This document shows positions 46,543 to 56,125 of a DNA stretch of 64,000 bases, piece by piece. Source of the DNA: Candidatus Eiseniibacteriota bacterium (GTDB lineage Bacteria > Eisenbacteria > RBG-16-71-46 > CAIMUX01 > WJJG01); NCBI GenBank assembly GCA_023129715.1, contig JAGMBO010000044.1, forward strand, positions 62,001 to 126,000, read 5' to 3'. The notes below the pieces were generated by a model. That model saw only the letters and a program-made list of their open reading frames with translations. It was not told where the DNA came from and did not search any database. Both the position numbers and the translations under genes were made by a program. Numbering within the stretch: the first letter of the stretch is position 1; every line of letters starts with the position of its first letter.

Positions 46543-48075
46543 CGTCTCGTCGCGATCGGCGAGCGGCAACCAGAGATCGAACGCCACTCCATCCGGTGTA
46601 TTGCGGTAGCGCAGGTCGCCCCCCAATTGCAGCGCGATGCTGCGGGCGATGGCAAGTCCGAGCCCGCTGCCCCCTGCCTTGGTCGTTGCCCCTCCCTGGA
46701 ACATGCGGGCGCCGATCTCGGCGGGGATCGGCTCGCCGGCGTTCCAGACGGTCATCCGCACGTAGGTGCGCTCGCCGGCCGGCCCCTCGACCTCGGCGGT
46801 CGGATCGGCGACCTCGATGCGCAGCGCTCCCTCGCCCGCCGCTTCCAGCGCGTTGCGCAGGAGATTGCCCACGGTGCGTTCGAGGCGTGCCGGATCGACG
46901 GCGACGCAGTGTGCCTCGCCGGCCCCGAGGAGAGGGATCGCTCGTGCCGGCGCCCAGCGCCGGGCGACGGCGGGGATCCATGTCTCCAGAACGATGCGCC
47001 GCGGGATGCCTTGGGGCAAGCGCGCGAAGTCGGAGAACTCCTCGAGCAGCACCTCCGCGGAACCTAGGGCCTGGAGCGCCTCGCGGATCAGTTCCGGATT
47101 CGGCGGGCGTTCGCCTCCGGCGCGCGTGGCGAGCTCCAAGCTGATCCGCACGGGGGTGAGCGCGTTGCGCACCTCGTGCGCCAGAGCGCGCCCGGCGCTG
47201 CGCCAGCCGGCGAGCCGGCGCGCGGCTTGCAGACGGATCGCAAGGCGCGTCCGGCGATGGGCCAGCTCGCTGAGCAGTTGGGACAACGCGTCGGGGTCGG
47301 CCACGTGCGTGGCTGACAGGTGCTCGGGGAAGAGACGCCGGGCGTGGTGCTGCAACCCGGCGAGGGCGCGATCCGCGGAACGGCCCGCCCAGAGCAGGCC
47401 GGCGAAGACGATCAGCACGCTTCCGGCAATCCAGGCGAGCGCGGCCCAGCCGGTGCGATGCGGCGGGTCGGCCGCACAGAGCCCGTAGGACGCCGATTCC
47501 TCGAGCGGGAGCACGAAGAGCACGGGCGAGGTCTCCTCGCCGATTCGCGCGAGGCGCCAGGGGGAGAAGAACGGATCATCGAGAAAGACGCCGCTGACGA
47601 GTCGCAGGCCGCCCTCCGGTCCGAGCAGTCGCTCGGTAACCAGGGCGAGCCGGCTCCGGCGCGCCAGCGGTTCCTCGACGATCCAGAACTCTCCGGCGCC
47701 GGGTTGGGTGAGCGGCATGCCGACGCTCGCCGGCCAATGGGCCGAGGCGAGCACGCGCCCCCGCGGGTCCATCACCCGGCAAACGGGCCGTTGGAGCCGG
47801 GCGGCGGTCCGTTCGATCCAGGGTCGCCACTGCGTTTCTCCCTGCGCGGCTGTGGGAATCGGGGTCGGGAGGGGGGCGGCGCGATCGCAACGCAGGGCCG
47901 CCTCCGTTCGCTGCCACCATTCGACGGCGGCGGCGCGCTGGTTGCTGCTTGCCGCGCGGTGCGCCTCGCGCACCGCCATCCACCCGGCGGCGGCGACGAA
48001 CAGGGCCAGCAACAGGGCGCCGGGAAGGAATGGGAACCGCACGCCGCGCGCGCGTCGCGGGGCAGGCGAGCTCAT
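46516..48075 (-). CDS. Sensor histidine kinase (NtrB-like HisKA/HATPase)
   Basis: N-terminal TM, ALAHEVRNALTPVRISLEL H-box, GNLLRNALEAAGEGAL N-box, GGATTKAGGSGLGLAIARSI G-box. Confidence 0.9.
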   Translation of the reverse strand: MSSPAPRRARGVRFPFLPGALLLALFVAAAGWMAVREAHRAASSNQRAAAVEWWQRTEAALRCDRAAPLPTPIPTAAQGETQWRPWIERTAARLQRPVCRVMDPRGRVLASAHWPASVGMPLTQPGAGEFWIVEEPLARRSRLALVTERLLGPEGGLRLVSGVFLDDPFFSPWRLARIGEETSPVLFVLPLEESASYGLCAADPPHRTGWAALAWIAGSVLIVFAGLLWAGRSADRALAGLQHHARRLFPEHLSATHVADPDALSQLLSELAHRRTRLAIRLQAARRLAGWRSAGRALAHEVRNALTPVRISLELATRAGGERPPNPELIREALQALGSAEVLLEEFSDFARLPQGIPRRIVLETWIPAVARRWAPARAIPLLGAGEAHCVAVDPARLERTVGNLLRNALEAAGEGALRIEVADPTAEVEGPAGERTYVRMTVWNAGEPIPAEIGARMFQGGATTKAGGSGLGLAIARSIALQLGGDLRYRNTPDGVAFDLWLPLADRDETPRRHGKGA

Positions 48076-49259
48076 GAGCGCGAGCCTCGCAGCACGCGGG
48101 GCAGATGCCGGCCGATGCGGGTGACGATCTCGTAGTTGATCGTTCCGCACAGCGCGGCAAGCGTGTCGGCGCTCACCGACTCGCTGCCGCTGCGGCCGAT
48201 CAGGATCACCTCTGCTCCGAGATCGGCTTCAGGGATGTCGGTGACATCCACCATGGTCATGTTCATGCAGACCCGTCCGACGATCGGCGCGCGGCGTCCG
48301 TGAACGAGCACATGACCGCGCCCCGAGAGGTGACGATCGTAGCCGTCGTAGTAGCCGACCGGCAGGACCGCCAGGCGCATCGCCCGCGTCGTGCGGAACG
48401 TGCACCCATAGCCGACGTACTCCCCATCCGGAACGTCCTTGATCTGGGCGATGCGCGTCTTCCAGGAGAGGGCCGGGACAAGTTCCGGTCCCATCCGGTG
48501 GGAGAGCAGAGTCGAGAGGAACGTCTCGCGCGAGGGCCACAGTCCGTAGCTGGCGATGCCGAGCCGCACCAGGTTGCCATGGGTCTGTTCCATGACGATC
48601 GCGGCGGCCGAACAAGCCGAGTGCACCAGATCGGGCTCCAGCCCCGCCTCGGCGAATCGCCGCTGGATATCGCGGAGCCGGGCGAGCTGCTGGCGGGCGA
48701 TGGTGTGATCGGTCGTATCTTCGATGTTGGCGTAGTGCGTGTGCAGGCCACGGAAGCGCATCGCGGGATGCTGCTCGAAGAAGCAGCCCCATTCAGGGAT
48801 CTCATCGGGCAGGATGCCCTGGCGGTGCGTGCCCGTCTCGGCCTTCACGTGGAGCGCGACGCGGCGATCCTGGGCGCGCGCCGCGTCCGCCAGCGCAGCG
48901 GCTACGCGCAGATCGGAGACGGTCACTTCTGCGCCCGAGGCGACAACCGCGGGCGCATCGTCGGGGAGGGTCGGACCCAACAGGCAGACCGGCGTTGCTC
49001 CGGTGAGGTCGGAGATCTCGGCGAACTCCTCGAGCGAATGGACCCCCAGGTAGTCGACGCCTTCGGCGACCGCCAGGGGCGCGATCAAACGGGCGCCATG
49101 GCCGTAGGCGTTCGCCTTGATGACCGCCATGCGCAGCGTGCCCGACTGCAGGACACGGTCCAGTGCGCGCAGATTGTGGCGGTAGGCCGCGGCATCGACT
49201 TCCACCCAGACGGGCGGCGGCCGATCACTGGTTTTCTGGATGCAGGGCGTGCTCGTCAT
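48072..49259 (-). CDS. alr: Alanine racemase
   Basis: WVEVDAAAYRHNLRAL, AVIKANAYGHGA (PLP Lys), RLGIASYGLWP, PVGYYDGYDR, GRVCMNMTMVDVTD. Confidence 0.95.
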   Translation of the reverse strand: MTSTPCIQKTSDRPPPVWVEVDAAAYRHNLRALDRVLQSGTLRMAVIKANAYGHGARLIAPLAVAEGVDYLGVHSLEEFAEISDLTGATPVCLLGPTLPDDAPAVVASGAEVTVSDLRVAAALADAARAQDRRVALHVKAETGTHRQGILPDEIPEWGCFFEQHPAMRFRGLHTHYANIEDTTDHTIARQQLARLRDIQRRFAEAGLEPDLVHSACSAAAIVMEQTHGNLVRLGIASYGLWPSRETFLSTLLSHRMGPELVPALSWKTRIAQIKDVPDGEYVGYGCTFRTTRAMRLAVLPVGYYDGYDRHLSGRGHVLVHGRRAPIVGRVCMNMTMVDVTDIPEADLGAEVILIGRSGSESVSADTLAALCGTINYEIVTRIGRHLPRVLRGSRS

Positions 49260-50841
49260 CTGCTCGCTCGTTCTTCGCGCGGCCCAGCCGGCCGCCAGTT
49301 CTGAGCACCACCAGGGGAGGATGTGGTTCCCCCCACAACGGCGCCAGCCCATGGAGCAGGACCTGCGGCCGGGAAGGCGCTTCCATCCACCAGTCGATCG
49401 GTCCCAGCAGCAGGGGGATCAGCTCTCCTCCGGCCAGCAATCGGGCCTCGAGATCCTCGGCCATGCGCCACTCTTCTTCCAGCACATCGATCGATGCCGT
49501 GCCGTCCTCATCCTCGGTCCGCTGCACCGCCTCCCAGGCGGAGAGCGTTGCCGGATCGGCCCAGGCGAACAGCATGCGGAGCTGATCCCACGCTTCCGAA
49601 CGCTTGGCGGTGATCGCCAGGCGCAGGTCGATCCCGGCTTCCTCCATGGGCGGCAGATGCGGGCCGTCTGGGGCGGGCTGGGGGAGCAGGGCGACATCCC
49701 AGCCGGCCGGCCAGAGCAGCGCGCGAATCCGCTCGGCGACACAGTGCATTACCGGCCAACCCTCCGGGAAGCGCAGACTCACCCGGTACCGCTCCTGCGG
49801 CGCGGCGCCTTCCGCCTCCCGGGCGGGGCTCGGCGGTGCGGTCGCGAGCTCGGTGTCCCGTGCCCGCCCGGGCAAGAGCCTTCGGGTCGCGTGCCATCCG
49901 GAACGTTCCCCGCCCGGCAGCAGCGGGCCCGCCGCGAGACGCGCCGCGATCACGCTGCTCGATGCGCGCAGGTCGGGCGAGAGAAGCAGGGCGAGATGGA
50001 CGAGGAAGGGGGTCCCCGCACGCGAAACGGGCGATTCCGCCTGGCAGTAGGCAGGCAGCGGCGGCAGGAAGAAGCGGATGCGCGCCGCCACCCGATCTTC
50101 CGGTGCAAGCCTCCAGTGCCCCAACAGCTCCAAGAGCGGGACAGGCGGACCGGTCTTTTCGGGAGACCCCGTACGCTCCCAACTGGCGAGCTCGCCGAAG
50201 GCCGGTGTGGGATCGCGGATCTCCTGCCGCCATGGGGTGAGTCGCGTCTGCACCTGGAAACGCCCGCACCCGGGGTCGAGGCCGGAGCGCCGGTCGACGC
50301 ACAGTGACGTTTCCCAGGCGCTCAGACGGGCGGGGAAATGGGGGTCGGGCCGTTCGAGCAAGAAGCGGAGCCGCGCGTCGCCGAGCGGCAGAATCCCCTC
50401 CGGTGCCTGCTGGGCGTTCGCCCCCCGCCAGCCGAGCACATGGCGGAAGAGCAGCCGCCCCAGACGGCTTTGGCGCGCGCCATGGGTGAGTCGCGCCGCG
50501 GCTTCGGCGGCGGTGAGATCCCCTTGCCCGGGGCGAATCGAGAACGTCCAGATCGTTGCCGGGTCATTCGTCCAGGCAGTGTCGGCGAGCCCTGCGCCCC
50601 AGCCCGTGTCGATCTGCTCGACGAGGCGGCGCTCGGTCGTGCTGTGGATGAATCCGCCGGCGAGGGAGGGTTCTCCCTTGACCGGCGCCGCGCGCGCGGT
50701 GACCGCGCCGGGCGGAAGGCCGAGCATGAGCAGGAGGGTGAGCAGGCAGATGGGCGGTGCGCCGGACGGCGCACCGAGACGGAGATCGAGCGAGAAGTCG
50801 CGCAGGGCGCCGAGCAGGCCGGCGCGGCGGCAAGTGGCCAT
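49225..50841 (-). CDS. Degenerate extracellular solute-binding protein family 5-like protein
   Basis: N-terminal signal-like region; TNDPATIWTFSIRPGQGDLTAAEAAARL resembles the SBP_bac_5 xTFxLRPGVxxxxGxxxTAxDV motif; FAWADPATLSAWEAVQ. Confidence 0.45.
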   Translation of the reverse strand: MATCRRAGLLGALRDFSLDLRLGAPSGAPPICLLTLLLMLGLPPGAVTARAAPVKGEPSLAGGFIHSTTERRLVEQIDTGWGAGLADTAWTNDPATIWTFSIRPGQGDLTAAEAAARLTHGARQSRLGRLLFRHVLGWRGANAQQAPEGILPLGDARLRFLLERPDPHFPARLSAWETSLCVDRRSGLDPGCGRFQVQTRLTPWRQEIRDPTPAFGELASWERTGSPEKTGPPVPLLELLGHWRLAPEDRVAARIRFFLPPLPAYCQAESPVSRAGTPFLVHLALLLSPDLRASSSVIAARLAAGPLLPGGERSGWHATRRLLPGRARDTELATAPPSPAREAEGAAPQERYRVSLRFPEGWPVMHCVAERIRALLWPAGWDVALLPQPAPDGPHLPPMEEAGIDLRLAITAKRSEAWDQLRMLFAWADPATLSAWEAVQRTEDEDGTASIDVLEEEWRMAEDLEARLLAGGELIPLLLGPIDWWMEAPSRPQVLLHGLAPLWGEPHPPLVVLRTGGRLGRAKNERADDEHALHPENQ

Positions 50842-50845
50842 CGGT

Positions 50846-51694
50846 TCAGCCCTCCGCCACCGGTCGCACCTGCCGGATCCGGTCCAGGCGGAAGGCGCCG
50901 GGATCGCCGCCGCGGTCGACGAGACGGACCCGCAGATAGACGAGGGGACCGCTGCGCTCCAGATGGAGCGGAATCACCCGGAAGGTACGGATCCCGCTGC
51001 GGCCTTCGTAGTCGAGTTCGACGGTGAGACCCGCTTGGGCCGCCGCGGGCAGGTGTTCCATCGTCTCGAGAGAGAGAGTCGTCTCTTTGAGCTTCTCCCA
51101 GGGCACCGGAATCGGCTCTTGTGCGGCGAGCAGATCGGCGAGGCACTGCGCCCGGCCCCGCCAGCGCGCCAACAGCAAGCGCAAGAGCCCCGCAGTCGTG
51201 ATTACATCGGCGAGCGCGCGATGGGCCGGGGCGTGTTCGAGACCCAGACTGTGGTGCAGCGCCTTGAGCGAATAGCTGGGCAGCGTGAAAGTGTTGCGCG
51301 CGAGACGCAGTGTGTCGATCACGGGGCCCTTCCAGGCCTCGAAGCCGGCGCGCTTGCGCTCGGCGCTCAGGAAATGCAAGTCGAACGGGGCATTGTGCGC
51401 CACGAAGACCGCCTCGTGCAGCAGTTGCTCGAGCGCCGGCCAGACCGCCTCGAATGCTGGAGCGGTCGCGACCATGGCATCGTCGATGCCGCTGATGGTC
51501 GTGGCAAGGAGAGGGATGTGGATGCCGGGATTGACCAGACAGTGATAGCGCCCGACCTCTTGAAGCCCGTCTTGAAGCCCCTCGAGGCGTAGCGCGGCCA
51601 CCTCGGTGATGCGGTCCTCCGGCTCCAGACCGGTGGTCTCCACGTCGACGACAACAAAGGCCAGTTCCTCAATCGGTTGGTTCTTGCGGGGCAC
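50846..51694 (-). CDS. DnaQ-like 3'-5' exonuclease family protein
   Basis: FVVVDVETTGLEPEDRITEVAALR (ExoI), FVAHNAPFDLHFL (ExoII), HRALADVITTAGLL (ExoIII). Confidence 0.9.
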   Translation of the reverse strand: MPRKNQPIEELAFVVVDVETTGLEPEDRITEVAALRLEGLQDGLQEVGRYHCLVNPGIHIPLLATTISGIDDAMVATAPAFEAVWPALEQLLHEAVFVAHNAPFDLHFLSAERKRAGFEAWKGPVIDTLRLARNTFTLPSYSLKALHHSLGLEHAPAHRALADVITTAGLLRLLLARWRGRAQCLADLLAAQEPIPVPWEKLKETTLSLETMEHLPAAAQAGLTVELDYEGRSGIRTFRVIPLHLERSGPLVYLRVRLVDRGGDPGAFRLDRIRQVRPVAEG

Positions 51695-51913
51695 CCCGTT
51701 TCCTTTCGGTTGTGGATTGCCGGGTCCAGCATCCTCCCGGCTGCCGACAGAGACTGCGTCTGTTTGCGCCGGAGGGTATACTAATTGCCCGCCGGCCTGC
51801 CGGAAAGGGCTGGTGCAGGGGGGGGGACATTCGTGGGCAGTGGATCGAGGATTGCTGAGCAGCGAGCTTCAGCTTCCCGCGCCCGAGGCGCTTGGCCCGC
51901 GCGTGCTCGGGGT

Positions 51914-52801
51914 GTGAGCGATCATCCGGTGAGTTGCTCGGCACGCCTGGCACGCCTGCTCTTCTCCGGGGCCCTGATCCTCCTTTCCGGGGCCCTTGCC
52001 GGGAGCGGTTGCCGCCGGGAGGCGCCGCCCCCCAGGCTTGGTCCGGTTCCGGGTGATATCGGTGCCCTCCAGTCGGCCCTTGCGGCGCGCACGCCCCCGG
52101 AAGCTCTCGAGGGCAAGGGGAGCGTGCATCTCTCGCTGCACGACGAGGATCTGCCGGCGCTCGATGCGCGCTTCCTGATCTCGGCCCTGCACGGGGGGCG
52201 TGTGGCGCTGCGTCCCGGCATCCTCCCACCGGTTCTGGGACTCTGGTTCGATTCTCAGGGATGGAGCTTGCGGCTGCCCCGCCAGCGGCTTGCCTGTGAA
52301 TCCAGGGGCGAGGGGCCGATTGCTCCGCAATCGATGATGCGTCTGGGCAGATATCTTTTCCAACCTCAATCGCTGGTGGAAGATCTCGTCGCCCCCCGGC
52401 GGATCGATCGTGGGGCGGAGTGGGTGCTGCGCGGGCGGCTGCGGCAACTCTCGGAAGAGATGGACGTTGCCGAGATCTGGATCGACCCGCGCACTCTGGG
52501 GGTCTCCCACTGGGGGCTCGCTGCCCGTAACGGGGAGACCCTGCTGCGGGTCGCCTACGAGCCCCCGCTCGAGGATGCAGACTATCGCGGCCTCATTCGT
52601 ATCGTGTTGCCTGGCCTGGGGTTGCGCGGACAACTCGGGGTGCGGGAGCTGAAACAGGGTGAGCCTACGCTCAAGCCGGTGCCGCTGCTCCCCGCCGGCT
52701 GGGATGTTCTATCCCCGGAAGAGCTTCCCGATCTCCTCGGCGGGTTCGCCGATCGGGAAGGACAGCGCGGCCGCGAGTCCCGGCCCGAGGCGGCGCGTTG
52801 A
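51914..52801 (+). CDS. Putative lipoprotein (DUF4292/LolA-like)
   Basis: Signal with lipobox-like LLSGALAGSGC; LEGKGSVHLSLHDEDLPALDARFLIS and beta-rich remainder; GTG start assumed. Confidence 0.55.
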   Translation: MSDHPVSCSARLARLLFSGALILLSGALAGSGCRREAPPPRLGPVPGDIGALQSALAARTPPEALEGKGSVHLSLHDEDLPALDARFLISALHGGRVALRPGILPPVLGLWFDSQGWSLRLPRQRLACESRGEGPIAPQSMMRLGRYLFQPQSLVEDLVAPRRIDRGAEWVLRGRLRQLSEEMDVAEIWIDPRTLGVSHWGLAARNGETLLRVAYEPPLEDADYRGLIRIVLPGLGLRGQLGVRELKQGEPTLKPVPLLPAGWDVLSPEELPDLLGGFADREGQRGRESRPEAAR

Positions 52802-52895
52802 GCGCTCCCCCCCGGGGGGAGGTCCGCGGGAAGCTCCGCCCCGCGGTGAGCGCCCGGTGGGGGGTGAGTCCCCGAGGTTGTTGCCGACCTTTCGA

Positions 52896-52925
52896 TTGAC
52901 CCATTCCATGGATCTCTGCTAGCGT
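52896..52925 (+). promoter_or_regulatory. Candidate sigma70 promoter upstream of etfBA (TTGACC-18-TAGCGT)
   Basis: TTGACC 52896-52901, TAGCGT 52920-52925. Confidence 0.45.
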
Positions 52926-53047
52926 CCCCTTTTGGCCTGTCCGGGGGGCTGCCTCGGCGGACCGTGCTGCGCCAGGATGCTGGGGCCATGCAGTCACGGG
53001 GAAAGCCGGACGGGCGTTATCAGAGAGCGCTCCGCGTGAGCCTTACC

Positions 53048-53072
53048 GGCCCCTGTGGAGCCTTGTTTTTTT
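53048..53072 (+). terminator. Intrinsic terminator-like hairpin plus U-run in the etfBA leader
   Basis: GGCcCCtgtGGaGCC followed by TTGTTTTTTT. Confidence 0.5.
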
Positions 53073-53133
53073 GGGGGCGAGACCGTCCGGCCCGTCCCGG
53101 GCGGGAATCTGTACCTCGCGGGAGGCAGAAGCT

Positions 53134-53916
53134 GTGAAGATCGTTGTCTGCATGAAGCCGGTTCCGAGTTCCGAGGCGCGCATCAACATCGCCTCCGACG
53201 GCCGTTCGATCGATCCGACGGATGTCGAGATGGTCGCTAATCCATACGACGAGTATGCGGTCGAGGAAGCGCTGCGCATCAAGGAGGCGCGCGGTGAGGG
53301 GGAAGTGATCGTCCTCACCGTTGCCGCCGAGGCGGCGCGGTCGGAGATCCGCAAGTGTCTGGCGATGGGTGTCGACCGGGGCGTGATCGTGCAGGACCCT
53401 GCGCTGCTCGGCGGAGACGGTATCGGAACGGCGCGCGTGCTGGCGGCCGTGATTCGCGAGCTCGAACCCGAACTCGTGCTCTGCGGCAAGTTGAGCATCG
53501 ACGTCGAGAGCGATGTCGTCGGGATCGCGCTGGCCGAGTACCTCGACTGGCCGCACGTCTCATTGGCGACGAAGATCGAATGGCCGGACGGGAAGATGGC
53601 GAAGGTCCAGCGTGAGATCGAGGGGGGTGCGGAGATTGTCGAGGTCTCTCTGCCGGCGGTGGTGACCGCCGAGAAGGGGCTCAACGAGCCGCGCTATGCG
53701 TCGCTGAAGGGCATCATGGCCGCCAAGCGCAAGCCGATCGAAGCGGTCACGCCGTCGGTCGATGCCGGCCAGGTGGGAGCGGCAGGCGCCGGTGTCGAGA
53801 TCGTGGCCATGAATCCACCCCCCGCGCGCGGTGGTGGTAAGAAGTTCGAGGGCGAGATCGAGGAAGTCGTGCCGCAGGTCGTGGAGTTGCTCAAGTCCGA
53901 GGCAAAGATTCTCTAG
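53134..53916 (+). CDS. etfB: Electron transfer flavoprotein beta subunit
   Basis: KIVVCMKPVPSSEARINI, NPYDEYAVEEALRIKE, EYLDWPHVS; GTG start. Confidence 0.92.
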   Translation: MKIVVCMKPVPSSEARINIASDGRSIDPTDVEMVANPYDEYAVEEALRIKEARGEGEVIVLTVAAEAARSEIRKCLAMGVDRGVIVQDPALLGGDGIGTARVLAAVIRELEPELVLCGKLSIDVESDVVGIALAEYLDWPHVSLATKIEWPDGKMAKVQREIEGGAEIVEVSLPAVVTAEKGLNEPRYASLKGIMAAKRKPIEAVTPSVDAGQVGAAGAGVEIVAMNPPPARGGGKKFEGEIEEVVPQVVELLKSEAKIL

Positions 53917-53928
53917 GAGGTTGCGTCG

Positions 53929-54894
53929 ATGGCCGGACGGGTACTCGTGTTCGCTGAGCAACGGGACGGGCAATGTCGCAAGAGCGTGTTCGAGGCGCTG
54001 GGACTCGCCGCGCAACTCGGCGATGAAGTCCATGCATTGCTGGTGGGAGATGCCGTCGCATCGCAGGCCGCTGAGCTGGGGGCCCATGGCGCCCAGACGG
54101 TGCACACGGTCGAGGACGAGCGGCTGGCGCGCTACTGGAACGAAGGCTATGCGGCCGCTCTCGCCGCCGCGATCGATACCGTGCAGCCCGATCTGGTGCT
54201 CTTGATCGCCACTGTGATGGGCAAGGATCTGCTCGCGCGCGTTGCCGCGCGCCGCAATCTCGCTGCCCTGACCGACTGCATTACCCTCACCGAGAACGAG
54301 GGGACCTTCGAGGCGGTCAAGTCGATGTATGGGGGCAAGATCTTCGCCACGATCCGCGCCAAGCGGACTCCGGCGATCGCGAGTCTGCGGCCGAGCGCCT
54401 ATCCGGTTCCCGAACGCCAAGAGGCCCAGCCCACCGTGCAGGCGTTGGCGGTCGATCTGCCCGCCGAGCAGCGCGCCCGGGTGGTCGAGGTGCGCAAGAA
54501 GGAAGAGGGCCAGATTGATGTGCAAGAGGCGGAGGTGATCGTCTCGGGCGGGCGCGGCATCAAGGATCCGAAGAACTTTGAAATGATCGCGGGACTCGCC
54601 CAGGTTTTCGGGGCGGCCGTGGGCGCCTCGCGCGCCGCGGTCGACGCCGGATGGATCGATCACTCCCATCAGGTGGGACAGACCGGGAAGACGGTCTCGC
54701 CGAAGCTCTATGTGGCGGTCGGGATCTCGGGTGCGATCCAGCACCTCGCCGGCATGCGGACGTCGCAGTGCATCCTGGCGATCAACAAGGATCCGGACGC
54801 ACCGATCTTCAGCATCGCCGACTATGGAATCGTCGGTGACCTGTTCAAGGTTGTGCCCGCGCTCGTTGCGGAAGTCAAGAAGGTGCAGGCCTAG
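53929..54894 (+). CDS. etfA: Electron transfer flavoprotein alpha subunit
   Basis: [87 protein letters not shown]. Confidence 0.96.
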   Translation: MAGRVLVFAEQRDGQCRKSVFEALGLAAQLGDEVHALLVGDAVASQAAELGAHGAQTVHTVEDERLARYWNEGYAAALAAAIDTVQPDLVLLIATVMGKDLLARVAARRNLAALTDCITLTENEGTFEAVKSMYGGKIFATIRAKRTPAIASLRPSAYPVPERQEAQPTVQALAVDLPAEQRARVVEVRKKEEGQIDVQEAEVIVSGGRGIKDPKNFEMIAGLAQVFGAAVGASRAAVDAGWIDHSHQVGQTGKTVSPKLYVAVGISGAIQHLAGMRTSQCILAINKDPDAPIFSIADYGIVGDLFKVVPALVAEVKKVQA

Positions 54895-54962
54895 GGCGAT
54901 TCACCCGGGCCGCGGATCCCTTCGTGCTGGGAGGTGGGCCGCGCCGGGAAGGAGCGTGAACG

Positions 54963-55967
54963 TTGGAGAAAGAGCAGGCATTGCAGGACGTGGATCTCGA
55001 GACGCGTGCAGACCAGCCCGCGAGCAGCGCGGAAGACGATGCCGAGGCTGGGGATGCCGATGCCGCGGCGAATGGGGCGGCCTCTGCCGACCTCGTCGAT
55101 GACGCGCAAGCCGAGGCCAACGATGTCGTGACGGCCCAGGAGGAGGAGGCCGAGGAGGAGGAAGGCCACAGTCTTGTCTTCCCGCTCTCCTATCCTGTTC
55201 TCCTGGCCGAGTTGCGCGAGACGATTCCCTTCCTCCTCGAGCATGGGCTCAATGTGGAAGTGAATTTGGCGGATACGACCTACAACGGCGAGATCTCGAT
55301 TCGCGAGCTGGAGCGCATGGCGATCGAGCTGCGTCGGAACAAGATCAAGGTCGTCGCCCACCTGCCCCATCACGACCTCAAGCTGGCGAGCCACGACAAG
55401 ATGGTCCAGCAACACAGCATCGAGGCGATTCAGGAAGGGCTCGAGATCGGCAAGATTCTCGGGGCGCGGATCGCGGTTTTTCACAGCGGGTTCAGCAATC
55501 ACGTCAACCCCAATGAGATCGATTGGTGGGTCGAACAGTGCATCACCAGCCTGGAGGATCTTGTTGCCCGGGCCCAGGAAGAAGAGGTCATCGTCGCCCT
55601 GCGCAACACCTGGGAGTCGGATGAGCAGGTGCTCGCGCGGTTGTTCGAGGCGATCGGATCCTCCTGGTTCCGCTTCGCCTGCGATGTCGGTCACGCGGCC
55701 TGTTTCTCGCAGTTTGCGCCCGAGGAGTGGATCGCCCAGTTCCGCGACCGGATCGTCAATCTGCACTTCCACGACAATGATGGCGTGCAGGATCTCCACC
55801 AGACCTGCGGCGCCGGGGTGGTCGGGTTTGATGTCGTCTACGAGGCGGTGCGCGAGGAGTTGACCGAGCCGGTCAACATCACCTTGCCAGTCTCGCGTGA
55901 GGCATTGGTTCCCTCGATCCAGCATCTCGAGGAGTGCGGCTTCCAGTTCGAGCGCAGCCACTCCTGA
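54963..55967 (+). CDS. Sugar phosphate isomerase/epimerase (AP endonuclease-2-like TIM barrel) with acidic N-terminal extension
   Basis: VVAHLPHHDLKLASHD, ARIAVFHSGFSNH, FRFACDVGHAACF, NLHFHDNDG; TTG start with acidic EEEAEEEEG-rich N-terminus. Confidence 0.78.
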   Translation: MEKEQALQDVDLETRADQPASSAEDDAEAGDADAAANGAASADLVDDAQAEANDVVTAQEEEAEEEEGHSLVFPLSYPVLLAELRETIPFLLEHGLNVEVNLADTTYNGEISIRELERMAIELRRNKIKVVAHLPHHDLKLASHDKMVQQHSIEAIQEGLEIGKILGARIAVFHSGFSNHVNPNEIDWWVEQCITSLEDLVARAQEEEVIVALRNTWESDEQVLARLFEAIGSSWFRFACDVGHAACFSQFAPEEWIAQFRDRIVNLHFHDNDGVQDLHQTCGAGVVGFDVVYEAVREELTEPVNITLPVSREALVPSIQHLEECGFQFERSHS

Positions 55968-56125
55968 TCCGGCGCATACGTTGCGTGCTCGGCACGCGCA
56001 ACGAAGACCATGTCGCGAGCGGCGCCCCTGCGGGGCGCCGCTTCCTGTTGTGGTGCAACCGGCATCGGTTGGCGCCTGATCGCGCTGTCCGGCGCTTGCG
56101 GTGATAGCATCGTGACGGAACTGAA

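Noticed and set aside
52935-53062. SRP RNA, SAM-I or cobalamin riboswitch identity for the etfBA leader
   Set aside because: Partial similarities (TTATCAGAGAG, CAGTCACGGGGAAAGCCGG) do not extend to the full conserved cores of these families
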